Source: Butyricimonas faecalis (GTDB lineage Bacteria; Bacteroidota; Bacteroidia; Bacteroidales; Marinifilaceae). Taken from it: a DNA stretch of 64,000 nucleotides. Shown here one piece after another: positions 52,552-60,918 of the stretch; the stretch's first letter is position 1; each line of letters opens with the position of its first letter. The notes under the pieces are model-generated. The model did no database searches and was not told the DNA's origin. It saw only the letters and a program-made list of their open reading frames with translations. The stretch spans positions 4,588,001 through 4,652,000 of the forward strand of contig NZ_CP032819.1 of assembly GCF_003991565.1 (NCBI RefSeq), in the 5' to 3' direction. A program made the position numbers and the translations under genes.

Positions 52552-52559
52552 TACTTTCG
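52552..52559 (+). promoter_or_regulatory. -7 element of fimbrial operon
   Basis: TACTTTCG differs by one base from TAnnTTTG. The position that would hold a -33 TTG is weak; repeat 3 of the operator-like array lies there instead. This is typical of an activated promoter. Confidence 0.5.
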
Positions 52560-52580
52560 CGAAAAAATAAAGGTAGAATT

Positions 52581-53825
52581 ATGCTAAAAAGACTTTTCAT
52601 TATTTTGATGATAAACGGGGTGTGCAGTTTCATCAGTTATAGTCAAAAAATAGACAATACTTCTATTAAAGAAAGAAAATGGTATGGTGGAGTTCAAGGC
52701 GGACCGCTTTTTGGGGTGAGTACATTCAGCTCGTTCGGTGCCGATAAAACACATGTTGGTTGGGACGCGGGTGCATTCGCCGGATATCGTTTCACTCCCG
52801 CGTTATCACTTGAAGTCCAAACGGCTTTTTCCAAGATGTCTTTGACCGTGCAGGATTGCTGTCTGGATAGGAACTATTGGTATGGTGCAGACGGCGTGCG
52901 TTATAACGCTCCCGTGTTCGGCATGGAGGGAGTTGCTTATGGTGACCTGAAAAGTAAAGTGTTCATGCAGCGCTACGGGGTACAACTTAATATCAACTTG
53001 TTGGGTTTCTTTTCCCGCACGAAGTATGGCAGATGGTCGGTAGATTTATCTCCGGCACTTTCCACCGTAGGAACGAAAGCGGATATTCAAAATAATAAAT
53101 CCGGTCAAACATTAAATAAAGAGAACACCAAGTGGCACGTGGGCTTAGGTGGAAATTTGCAGGTGGGCTACCGGGTGGCTGATAGAGTGCAATTAGGCGT
53201 GTATAGCGGATTGACGTACCTGACCGGCAGTCGTCTGGATGGAATGCCCAAGTACCTGCACAAGAATAATTACACGTGGGGAAGCGGTATCCGGCTAGGC
53301 TTTGTTTTTGGTAAAAAAGGTAAGAAGCCTGCATCTGCTAACCCGGTTCCTGTTGTTGGTCAAGAATCGGTAGTGAAAAAAGAAGAACCGGTAACTAAGG
53401 AAGAAGCGGTGATAAAGGAACAACCGTCAAGGATAGAAGCGAAGGATTCTATCGCGGAAGCCCGGAAAGATGTGGCGGAGATTGTAGAGACTTCACGTCA
53501 CGAGCTGGTATTCCCTGTTATTCGATTCTCGTTCAACAGTGTATGGATTGAATCTTCAGAGCGTGGAAAAGTTGCCCAAATCGCTCGTCTGTTGAAAGAG
53601 CACCCGGAAGTAAATATCCGTATAAAGGGATATGCCGATGGTAAAGGTTCTGATGCTGTAAATCATCGCGTGTCGGAGGCTCGTGCAAAAGTGATAAAGG
53701 ATTGGTTGGTTAAGAAGTTTAATATTGATGCTTCGCGTATATCTGCCATTGGTGCGGGGGTAGACAAGAACAAGTCGGCCGAAGAGGCTCGCCGGGCGGA
53801 GACGGATACGAAAGTTAATGAATAA
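52581..53825 (+). CDS. OmpA-family outer-membrane protein
   Basis: ATG at 52581 with AGGTAG nearby gives 414 residues (signal MLKRLFIILMINGVCSFISYS); a longer in-frame start at 52503 would overlap the operator region and is unlikely. The middle is an eight-strand-like barrel (WYGGVQGGPLFGVSTFSSFGADK; GVQLNINLLGFFSRTKYG; YTWGSGIRLGFVFGKKGK). After a Lys/Glu-rich linker the C-terminal OmpA peptidoglycan-binding domain begins near residue 315 (VIRFSFNSVWIESSERGKVAQIARLLKEHPEVNIRIKGYADGKGSDAVNHRVSEARAKVIKDWLV). It is the first gene of the fimbrial operon and may anchor or cap the assembly. Confidence 0.85.
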   Translation: MLKRLFIILMINGVCSFISYSQKIDNTSIKERKWYGGVQGGPLFGVSTFSSFGADKTHVGWDAGAFAGYRFTPALSLEVQTAFSKMSLTVQDCCLDRNYWYGADGVRYNAPVFGMEGVAYGDLKSKVFMQRYGVQLNINLLGFFSRTKYGRWSVDLSPALSTVGTKADIQNNKSGQTLNKENTKWHVGLGGNLQVGYRVADRVQLGVYSGLTYLTGSRLDGMPKYLHKNNYTWGSGIRLGFVFGKKGKKPASANPVPVVGQESVVKKEEPVTKEEAVIKEQPSRIEAKDSIAEARKDVAEIVETSRHELVFPVIRFSFNSVWIESSERGKVAQIARLLKEHPEVNIRIKGYADGKGSDAVNHRVSEARAKVIKDWLVKKFNIDASRISAIGAGVDKNKSAEEARRAETDTKVNE

Positions 53826-53837
53826 GGAGGATAAAAT

Positions 53838-54725
53838 ATGTCAAGAAATACATTCTTATACATTTTTATATGCGCGATAGTAAGTTGCATGTCGGCATGT
53901 GATAAAAATGCCCATGAAAAAGAGTTGTACGGGATAAGCGTACGCTCGACTTTCGATGACGAGCTTGATGCTTCTCAAACGAAAGTGAAGAACGGTTCTT
54001 TGTGGATTTACCAAGTTGATGGTAAATTGGTGAAGGAATATTTTTACGAGGGGGCGAAGGATTTGTCTTCTCAGTGTTTTGATTTGCCGGCAGGAAACTA
54101 CGTTGTCGTTTCTGCTCTTAATTTCAATTCACCGTTGACGTACAAGAATCAGAACGAAATGCAAACGCTTGCTTTTTACACGTCTGCTCCCGACCCGCTG
54201 TCTGAACATGCTTTTTACAGTACGGTTCAAGTGGAGGTGCGTGAAAATGAAAATCAGTTGGTGACATTGCCCATGAAACGTATCTTGTCAGAACTCGCGA
54301 TAAAGATAGAGGGGGTTCCGTCCGGTGCTCGTCTGAATACGAAGGTGTACGAGCCGGCGGAAGGTATTCTTCCTGCATGTAAGGATGCCGACGGGCAGTA
54401 CGGTTTGCCCACGACAGAAACCATGACGGAGGTGATTCTCCCCGAATCGTTGGAAAAGAATGGAGCGATTGTCACGGAGGCCATGCGGGTGATGCCCACG
54501 GCTCAAGGAAAGTCCGGCTCGCGGTTGGGATTGTTTTTGACGACAACGGATGGCGTTACCTTTGAATGCGTCGTGGATGCCCCGCGGATGAAACCAGCGG
54601 GGAAATACGAACTGACTCTTTCTTACAACGAGTTGAAGCCTTATTTGCGTGTGTCGGCGATCAAGATTACCGATTGGAAATACGGGTGGACTATAAGCGG
54701 AGAAATATTGGATCCTAATAATTAA
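53838..54725 (+). CDS. FimB/Mfa2-type fimbrial anchor lipoprotein
   Basis: The 295-residue protein begins with a lipoprotein signal ending SCMSAC (lipid Cys21). It follows the FimB/Mfa2 (DUF1812) pattern: KNGSLWIYQVDGKLVKEYFYEG, DLPAGNYVVVSALN, PMKRILSELAIKIEGVP and the ending LRVSAIKITDWKYGWTISGEI. In Porphyromonas FimB/Mfa2 anchors the fimbria at the outer membrane and limits its length. The gene starts 12 bases after the OmpA-family gene and is followed 12 bases later by a fimbrillin gene, so the anchor precedes the shaft subunits, the reverse of the usual order for fimA/fimB. Confidence 0.82.
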   Translation: MSRNTFLYIFICAIVSCMSACDKNAHEKELYGISVRSTFDDELDASQTKVKNGSLWIYQVDGKLVKEYFYEGAKDLSSQCFDLPAGNYVVVSALNFNSPLTYKNQNEMQTLAFYTSAPDPLSEHAFYSTVQVEVRENENQLVTLPMKRILSELAIKIEGVPSGARLNTKVYEPAEGILPACKDADGQYGLPTTETMTEVILPESLEKNGAIVTEAMRVMPTAQGKSGSRLGLFLTTTDGVTFECVVDAPRMKPAGKYELTLSYNELKPYLRVSAIKITDWKYGWTISGEILDPNN

Positions 54726-54737
54726 AACAGAATAACG

Positions 54738-55634
54738 GTGAAAAAGTATTTGTTTAATATGGCTTTGGCATCGATGGTATGCGTGCTGGGCAGTTGTAAT
54801 AATGGCGAGAAAGACCCTGTTACAAATGATGCTTCGGAGTATATAACCATAAGTACAAACATTCTTACTCGTGTGGCTGTGGCCGAAAATGGTTCGCAGG
54901 AGTTTGAAAACGGGGATAAAATTAGCGTGTATGCATGGACCGGAAGCAAGGCATCTGTGCCGGATATATCGCAGCGCGTGGTAGATAACGCGATAAACAC
55001 GCTTGCTGGCGGAACTTGGCAGGCTGTTCCTCAAATGTTATGGAAGAACATGAGCGATGAGCATTTTTTCATCGGGGTATATCCTTCCAACGCCCAGTCT
55101 ATCGCTAATTTGGAGGAAAGCGATTTTGAAGTAAATGCCAACTTGGAGGAGAGTGATTTGCTGGTAGCCACGAATTTGAATGGGATAAAGGCGCAGGCAA
55201 ATCCCGTGTCGCTTACTTTTGATCACTTGCTGGCCAAAATTATCGTGAATTTGGAATTCCGTAACCAATGGGGAGCGGATGGGCCGGAAGTGGCGAGTGT
55301 TACACTGGATGACGTGGCTACGAAATGCAAGGTGAATTATTTGCAAAAGACCGTTGTTGCAGGTACGGAACGAGGAACTTTTGCGTTGGCAGAGGTGAAG
55401 GCTAACCAAAGTTATGCTTCCATTGTCGTGCCTCAATCGGGCATAAAAACGATAAAAGTGAATATAAACGGGAGAGATTACGTGTACCAGCACGATACGG
55501 ATATAGATTTTGAAGGTGGAAAATACACGATCATCAATTTGACCGTTGGGCGTAACGAACTCTCTCTTGGAAGTATTGTTATAAACGATTGGTTGAAAGG
55601 GGACGAGATTAGCGGAGGGGAAGCTTTGGATTAA
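54738..55634 (+). CDS. Fimbrillin family lipoprotein
   Basis: The gene starts at GTG 54738 and encodes 298 residues with a lipobox ending SC (Cys20). The two-domain fimbrillin pattern is seen: an N-terminal ITISTNILTRVAVAENG region, whose arginine is a candidate cleavage point for a trypsin-like protease, then NGDKISVYAWTG, QMLWKNMSDEHFFIGVYP, PVSLTFDHLLAKIIVNLEF and the C-terminal IIVNLTVGRNELSLGSIVINDWLKGD. In this family subunits polymerise by strand exchange after maturation at the surface. It is the second adhesin-related gene of the operon. Confidence 0.8.
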   Translation: MKKYLFNMALASMVCVLGSCNNGEKDPVTNDASEYITISTNILTRVAVAENGSQEFENGDKISVYAWTGSKASVPDISQRVVDNAINTLAGGTWQAVPQMLWKNMSDEHFFIGVYPSNAQSIANLEESDFEVNANLEESDLLVATNLNGIKAQANPVSLTFDHLLAKIIVNLEFRNQWGADGPEVASVTLDDVATKCKVNYLQKTVVAGTERGTFALAEVKANQSYASIVVPQSGIKTIKVNINGRDYVYQHDTDIDFEGGKYTIINLTVGRNELSLGSIVINDWLKGDEISGGEALD

Positions 55635-55667
55635 AAAGAATAAATGGAGAATAAATATACGATAGCT

Positions 55668-57767
55668 ATGAAATTAAGACAAATTGCTCTTTGGAGTACG
55701 CTACTGCTAGCTTCGGCTGCTTGTAGCAATGACGACTCGAATATAGGTTCCTTCTCGGGTCAAGAGATGCAAATAGTGCCTTCTATAAACGAGGTGCAGA
55801 CTCGCGTTGGTATGGATAACGTGGCCGACATGCAAGCGTTCATGTTGCGCGTGTCCGGTTCCGAGGCGGGGAAATACGATTATTATGCAGCCGTGAAGCC
55901 GGAGGGAAACACGTGGAAAAGTTACAATGTGGCTGCAGACGGCACGGTAGGGGATGCCTTGCAGATGTTGTGGGCAAGCGTGAAGAATCCGGTTATGGTG
56001 GCCGCGTTGTATAAAAACGACGAGGTGCTGTCATCTGCTAATTTCGGAAAGGCCGAATTCGAGGTGGTACAAGACCAACGTGATGAGAATGATTTTAAGA
56101 AAGGTGATTACTTGTACATGGCTCCCACGGAGGCTTTGCCTACCATGGATGATGGAAAGGTTGCAGTGAATTTTTCTCACCTGATGTCCAAGATAAGTTT
56201 GAAACTGACGCTGGATTATCAATTTAACGAGTTGCCGGGTACGGAACAAAATCCGGTAGCAGCGTTGACGATAGGGGGTACTCACTCGAAAGGTAATTTC
56301 AATATCGATGACCAGACATGGGATTACGCATCGGTAGCACCGGTAGAGGTGCAGCTTTACGAGGTTGATTATACTTCCGGAAGCGGCAGGACCAAGAAGG
56401 CCGCGGCCACGTATGAATGTCTTTTGTTGCCGCAAACTGTACCGGCCGGTGGATTCTCGGTGAATGTTACCATTAACGGTAATAAGTACACTTGGACTTC
56501 CGGAGAGGATATCACGCTGGAAAGCAATTACAAGTACGAGTTGCCGATAAAAGTGGGAAAAGATTATATCACGGCCGGAAACATCCTGGTAAGCGATTGG
56601 GAAAACGGGGAAGCGCTTGACGGGGAAACTGACGTGGTAACGAATGTCGACGTGTGGGATGGTTCGGTGGCCACGGCTCTTGCCGGAGGTAGCGGAACGA
56701 AAGACGATCCGTATCAAATAGCGACTGGAGCACAGTTGGCTTATTTGGCGCAAGAGATAAATGATCGTATTCCCGATTCTTTTAGTGGAAGCAAGTATTT
56801 TGTCCTTACTCAAGATATCGATTTGAATAATCTGGAATGGACTTCTATCGGATTTGCTGATTATAAGTGGGACAATGATTGGGGAATGTGGATTGATGGT
56901 GCCGGTGGTATTGGGTTTGGTGGTTTGTTTGATGGACAAGGCCATGTTATATCAAATTTGAAAATCAATAGAACGGATGCGGGTAAATTGGGATTGTTCG
57001 GCTGGCTTACTTCTACATCGGATTATGCAGTGAAAAACCTTACTATACGCAACGCTTCTATTTCGGGCGCACATCATGCTGGTATTTTGGCCGGTGCACT
57101 AAATCCGTCTTCTAGTGCAACACCTTGTTTATATAATGTACACGTGAGCGGTACGGTAACAGTTACCGAGGATTATGGATATGCCGGTGGTATGATAGGT
57201 GATGCTTCGTATTTGGTGGCTAATGGTTGTTCGGTGGATGTGAAAGTGACAGGATATGGATTTACTGGGGGAATGGTAGGTTCTGCTTTCGAAGGTTCTT
57301 TTGAGAATTGTACCGTGAGAGGGACGGTGAACGGTTCTTGGACTGTTGGTGGATTTGCCGGCGTTTTGTATTGTTCTGTAAAGGCAAAGAATTGCGTTTC
57401 ATATGCCAATGTCGAATCCAATGACTGGAGATGTGGTGGATTTTCTGGAGTTTTGGAAGGTTGGGACGAAGACTCAAGGGTTGTGTTGGAAGGTTGCTCG
57501 GCACAAGGAAATGTGAAGTCTACTTGTCCTCAGCGAGTGGGTGGATTTGCCGGTTGGTGTACTTACCTCACGGCTACGGATTGTTCGTTTACAGGACAAA
57601 TGAATGTGGTTGTAGGTGTAAAAAATACTGTTGCGGCTTTTATCGGAGAAGATGCAGGATATATTCAAACGAAATCTTGCTGGTATAATGCGTCAGGTTG
57701 CTCAGACTTACCCACTGTGGGTGGTGTAGGCACCTCTTCTTCTCACGATATAAAAGCAGTGGAATAA
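55668..57767 (+). CDS. Fimbrillin-GLUG fusion lipoprotein
   Basis: ATG at 55668 (MKLRQIALWSTLLLASAAC) gives 699 residues with lipid Cys19; an ATG 24 bases upstream is in frame but adds a charged stretch. Residues about 20-320 are fimbrillin-like (MQIVPSINEVQTRVGMDN; VAVNFSHLMSKISLKL; NILVSDWENGEALDGET). Residues about 340-699 carry GLUG motifs of a beta-helix, for example GGSGTKDDPYQIATGAQLAYLAQEI, FGGLFDGQGHVISNLKINR, GLFGWLTS, then GGMIGDASY, GGFAGVLY and GGFSGVLEG, and the end GGVGTSSSHDIKAVE. The fusion of a shaft-like domain to a long beta-helix suggests a tip adhesin. It lies in the middle of the operon. Confidence 0.82.
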   Translation: MKLRQIALWSTLLLASAACSNDDSNIGSFSGQEMQIVPSINEVQTRVGMDNVADMQAFMLRVSGSEAGKYDYYAAVKPEGNTWKSYNVAADGTVGDALQMLWASVKNPVMVAALYKNDEVLSSANFGKAEFEVVQDQRDENDFKKGDYLYMAPTEALPTMDDGKVAVNFSHLMSKISLKLTLDYQFNELPGTEQNPVAALTIGGTHSKGNFNIDDQTWDYASVAPVEVQLYEVDYTSGSGRTKKAAATYECLLLPQTVPAGGFSVNVTINGNKYTWTSGEDITLESNYKYELPIKVGKDYITAGNILVSDWENGEALDGETDVVTNVDVWDGSVATALAGGSGTKDDPYQIATGAQLAYLAQEINDRIPDSFSGSKYFVLTQDIDLNNLEWTSIGFADYKWDNDWGMWIDGAGGIGFGGLFDGQGHVISNLKINRTDAGKLGLFGWLTSTSDYAVKNLTIRNASISGAHHAGILAGALNPSSSATPCLYNVHVSGTVTVTEDYGYAGGMIGDASYLVANGCSVDVKVTGYGFTGGMVGSAFEGSFENCTVRGTVNGSWTVGGFAGVLYCSVKAKNCVSYANVESNDWRCGGFSGVLEGWDEDSRVVLEGCSAQGNVKSTCPQRVGGFAGWCTYLTATDCSFTGQMNVVVGVKNTVAAFIGEDAGYIQTKSCWYNASGCSDLPTVGGVGTSSSHDIKAVE

Positions 57768-57797
57768 ATAGAACAATTATTAAAAAGAACATTCGAT

Positions 57798-58724
57798 ATG
57801 AAATACATAAAAAATACATTGGTTTTCTTTGCTTTGATTGCGGGGCTTGCTGCTTGCAGTAGCGAACACGACAATTTGCAGGAATACGGAAATTATCCGC
57901 AAGACGGGGTGGTACGCATCAGCTCGATGGTGACAAAGGCTTTCTCACGTGCTTCCACGCCTTATGCCGGAAATACATTGGGACTTTGCCTTGAATATGG
58001 CGTTGGTGATAAATACAATACCGACATGGTGCGCTGGAATAATGTCAATGGCTCTTGGAAAGCTTCCAGCCAGATGTTGTGGAAAAACGCTACCGATCCG
58101 GTAAACGTGTATGCCTATGCACCTTTTCAAGTGAGTGCCACCGATGTGGAAAACTTGCCTTTTGCCATTGTTCCCGACCAGACTTCAGGTACTGAAGCAG
58201 CCGATTTGGTGTATGAATACATTTCGGGGTTTGTCCCTTCTACCGACTTGGATGCGAATACTCAGGCATTGAGCATAGATTTTAACCATGCCTTGGTAAA
58301 GCTTACCGTGAACATGATTTATGGAAACGAGTTTGATGGAAAGAACTTAACTGTAAAGAGCGTGAAACTCAACCAGACGGCAAGTTACATAAACTTTAAT
58401 CTGACTACGGGTGAGGCTGTTATAGCTCCTGGCTACCAACCGCAAGACATATTGATGTATAAAGTGGCAGACGACAAGTATGAGGCCATATTTTATCCGT
58501 CGCAAGGGCAACAGCCGGGTGAGAAGATGATAGACGTGACCATGAGTAACGATAAAATCTATCAATACGTGGTTCCGACTTCCGGGCTTAACTTGGAGGC
58601 AGGCAAGGCTTACGAGATGAACTTGAGAATTGGTAAGGATAAAATGTTAATTTCTAACAATTTGTCTATTAATCCATGGGAGCCGGCAGAAGATTTAACC
58701 GGTGGTGAAGCCGAAAAAATATAG
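57798..58724 (+). CDS. Fimbrillin family lipoprotein
   Basis: The 308-residue protein has a lipobox AAC (Cys20), then VTKAFSRASTPYAG (candidate arginine cleavage region), LEYGVGDKYNTDMVRWNNVNGSWKASSQMLWKNATDPVNVYAYAPF, SIDFNHALVKLTVNMIYG and the C-terminal LEAGKAYEMNLRIGKDKMLISNNLSINPWE. This is a fimbrillin-like two-domain subunit, related to the protein at 54738-55634 but not identical. It ends the operon and is followed by a strong terminator. It could be the major shaft subunit or an accessory one; relative abundance cannot be told. Confidence 0.8.
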   Translation: MKYIKNTLVFFALIAGLAACSSEHDNLQEYGNYPQDGVVRISSMVTKAFSRASTPYAGNTLGLCLEYGVGDKYNTDMVRWNNVNGSWKASSQMLWKNATDPVNVYAYAPFQVSATDVENLPFAIVPDQTSGTEAADLVYEYISGFVPSTDLDANTQALSIDFNHALVKLTVNMIYGNEFDGKNLTVKSVKLNQTASYINFNLTTGEAVIAPGYQPQDILMYKVADDKYEAIFYPSQGQQPGEKMIDVTMSNDKIYQYVVPTSGLNLEAGKAYEMNLRIGKDKMLISNNLSINPWEPAEDLTGGEAEKI

Positions 58725-58775
58725 TAGACATACAGTTTTTAATATAGCGGACTCGAATAAGTGTTCATAAAAATA

Positions 58776-58820
58776 AACAGACCGCCATGGATGTGTATTC
58801 CAAGGGCGGTCTGTTTTCTT
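58776..58820 (+). terminator. Terminator of fimbrial operon
   Basis: AACAGACCGCC (58776-58786) pairs perfectly with GGCGGTCTGTT (58805-58815) and is followed by TTCTT. It lies 50 bases after the last fimbrillin gene. Confidence 0.88.
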
Positions 58821-58873
58821 GTAAAGTAGCGTAAGTATATCCGCTGGCAATACGATGTGTACCAAGTTCAATT

Positions 58874-59629
58874 TTACTCTGTTATATATGTTTCAAAAAA
58901 TTTTCTCCATTCACTCAATTCATGGAAATTTTCCTTGTAAAAAAGTTTGAAATCATCCATATTATTCAAACTTGCTGAAAGGTTGTCAGAACTTTCATGT
59001 CCATACATTCGAATTGGATCTACTGCAACTCTGATGTTCTTTTTCATAGCAATAAATTCAAGTTGAAGATGAAGGTGTGGAGTGTACTTGAATTTATGTC
59101 CGCTACTCCCTATCAAACCTATTATTTCATGTTGCCCAATTGCTAAATTTGATAGAGGTATATCAGTACAAATGAATCTGCGTAAAAACTTCTGGAAACA
59201 TGAAAACTCCACGTTCACAGTCTTACAATGCATATATAATGAATGCAATACAAAACCATCCTCAGTAATAATATGAGGGTGGCGTATCACAATGTAATTG
59301 CCATTTATGTTTGCATATCCTGAATAATCTAATAGGCCCTTTTCAATAGGATTAAAGGGAGTTGTTTCAGGAGAATTGATGTCAATTCCTATATGAAAAT
59401 AGTGAGGAGATCCTATAACTGGATGCCACCGCATCCCAAATCTTCCAAAATAAGGATTAATTAATTTTTCAAAATTTGGAACAGGTGCTTTAAACGATAT
59501 TGTTTTCGCAACTGATGTATAAAAGTCATCCCAGAAAGCAGACTTTTTATCATTCGGTATATAATGTGTCTTTGGCACATTCAATCCTGGTCGTCTTACT
59601 ATCTTATCTTCTATAGCAGGTAAAATCAT
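58874..59629 (-). CDS. M23 family metallopeptidase without signal peptide
   Basis: The 251-residue protein has an M23 (LytM-like) domain: FGMRWHPVIGSPHYFHIGIDI with the H-x3-D zinc motif (about residues 91-95) and HLHLQLEF with the HxH motif near residue 188. M23 enzymes cut peptidoglycan cross-links or other glycine-rich peptides. No signal peptide or membrane helix is seen at the N-terminus, so it may be cytosolic or exported by another route, for example as part of a phage-like or toxin system. The gene is AT-rich and stands alone on the minus strand, next to a gene-poor region. Confidence 0.8.
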   Translation of the reverse strand: MILPAIEDKIVRRPGLNVPKTHYIPNDKKSAFWDDFYTSVAKTISFKAPVPNFEKLINPYFGRFGMRWHPVIGSPHYFHIGIDINSPETTPFNPIEKGLLDYSGYANINGNYIVIRHPHIITEDGFVLHSLYMHCKTVNVEFSCFQKFLRRFICTDIPLSNLAIGQHEIIGLIGSSGHKFKYTPHLHLQLEFIAMKKNIRVAVDPIRMYGHESSDNLSASLNNMDDFKLFYKENFHELSEWRKFFETYITE

Positions 59630-60182
59630 AACTTAAAGCTGTTTTGAAATGAATCAAGGATATTATATATGATGTGTAAACAATTCTCACAGATAGTCAA
59701 TGGCAAGTTATAGAAAAATTATCAATCCACAAGTAAGATTCAGGAAACATTCGATTCTCTTATTTTTCCAATGTGTGGTACCCTTCTTTAGATCGTATGA
59801 AATTCAACCTGTCCCTTCCAGACTTACCAGTGGAAATTTTATCCAAACTTCATACAATGTAAAAGTTGCGAATATTTTTCTAATTACCAATACGTTGAAG
59901 AATATTTATAATGAGGTATATCCTAAAATACCCCGAAATTCCATCGGGTTAATTTCGGGGCTCAATGAAAGATTATGCTTTATTGCTTCACGGGCAACTG
60001 GATCTCTGTCAACCACTCAAGGATGGATTCTTTGTTTCAAATGCCATCGATATAGCAAAAACGATGTCGATCGCTTAGTTCATAACCATTTGCTTTTCAT
60101 AAACTTCATGCGCATTGGTTTACGATGCAAAAGTAAGCCCTGCCCCAAGGGACGAGTCAAGCGTTTTTGCAACTTTTTTATT
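59630..60182. other. Gene-poor AT-rich stretch with hairpin
   Basis: No gene is called. A 10-base stem (CCCCGAAATT / AATTTCGGGG) lies at about 59931-59961. On the minus strand a TACTTTTG-like -7 element (near 60132) precedes only a few short frames. One long plus-strand frame in this region has unusual composition, no ribosome binding site and no family resemblance. It may be the remains of a transferred segment between the M23 and DUF2867 genes. Confidence 0.4.
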
Positions 60183-60659
60183 TTATCTATTTGAAAGCGT
60201 AATTTCCTTTTCTAATCTCCTCTGAATTCTGTTTAATAATGACCGGATAATTATCCCGTGGAACAGTCTGATAACAAAGAAATACACTCGTCCGAACCAG
60301 TTATTGTATTTCACAACGGTGGTAATCCGAAGCTCCTGTTTGCCCTCTCGATATTCGCCACACCACATTGAAACGTGAAAATCCAAATGCTTGTCGGGCA
60401 TTCCCCATATAATTTCATTCATACTTCTATCAGATACAAAATCTGAAAAACGACTTGTGGTATCCAATCCTAACGGTTTGACAATCGTGTTTCTCAATTT
60501 CAAGAGCCAATCTATCCAAATAGGGAATTGATTAAATGTCATATTAAAAAAGGCATCAGGTGTAATGCTCTCTTTTGTCATCACCTCTTTAGAGAATGAA
60601 TCTGAATAGTCCGCGGGCAGATAGTTTGCAAGCAGGCTGTTTGTTGGGATCTCGTTCAT
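60183..60659 (-). CDS. DUF2867 domain protein
   Basis: ATG at 60659 gives 158 residues (MNEIPTNSLLANYLPADYSDSFS); an upstream in-frame ATG (60728) is less likely. It matches DUF2867: a FNQFPIWIDWLLKLRNTIVKPLGLD helix and a beta-rich core LDFHVSMWCGEYREGKQELRITTVVKYNNWFGRVYFFVIRLFHGIIIRSLLNRIQRRL. Members are often found in small fusions and may have a SRPBCC-like lipid-binding fold. The function is unknown. It is on the minus strand, upstream of the gene-poor region and just left of tRNA-Ser. Confidence 0.75.
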   Translation of the reverse strand: MNEIPTNSLLANYLPADYSDSFSKEVMTKESITPDAFFNMTFNQFPIWIDWLLKLRNTIVKPLGLDTTSRFSDFVSDRSMNEIIWGMPDKHLDFHVSMWCGEYREGKQELRITTVVKYNNWFGRVYFFVIRLFHGIIIRSLLNRIQRRLEKEITLSNR

Positions 60660-60750
60660 ATTAATACTCTTTGAATTACGAAGATAACACTTTAGGGCTG
60701 CTCCACCTACTTTTTCAGGTGAGCCCATTTCTGTTTGATTCCTAAAAGGA

Positions 60751-60783
60751 AAAAGCCTGCAAATATTTAATTTACAGGCTTTT
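60751..60783 (-). terminator. Terminator after tRNA-Ser
   Basis: AAAAGCCTG (60751-60759) pairs with CAGGCTTTT (60775-60783). On the minus strand the T run comes from the first arm. It lies 13 bases beyond the 3' end of tRNA-Ser. Confidence 0.8.
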
Positions 60784-60795
60784 CGCTTTCACATT

Positions 60796-60883
60796 TGGCG
60801 GAGAGGGAGGGATTCGAACCCCCGGTACCTCGCAGTACAACGGTTTTCAAGACCGCCGCAATCGACCACTCTGCCACCTCTCC
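60796..60883 (-). tRNA. tRNA-Ser (TGA) with encoded CCA
   Basis: On the minus strand the acceptor GGAGAGG (60883-60877) pairs with CCTCTCC (60806-60800), followed by discriminator G (60799) and CCA (60798-60796). The anticodon loop CTTGAAA gives anticodon TGA (Ser). A long variable arm and T arm GGTTCGAATCC fit a class II serine tRNA. Confidence 0.95.
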
Positions 60884-60918
60884 AATGCGGATGCAAATAT
60901 AGGTATTTTATTTTACTT

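Noticed and set aside
59700..60194. A 164-codon plus-strand frame
   Set aside because: No ribosome binding site, many rare-looking codons, and it contains a strong inverted repeat; it overlaps the DUF2867 gene end. It seems a chance frame.
60796..60883. tRNA-Ser as an integration site for the M23/DUF2867 segment
   Set aside because: No direct repeat of the tRNA 3' end was found to the left, and no integrase is present.
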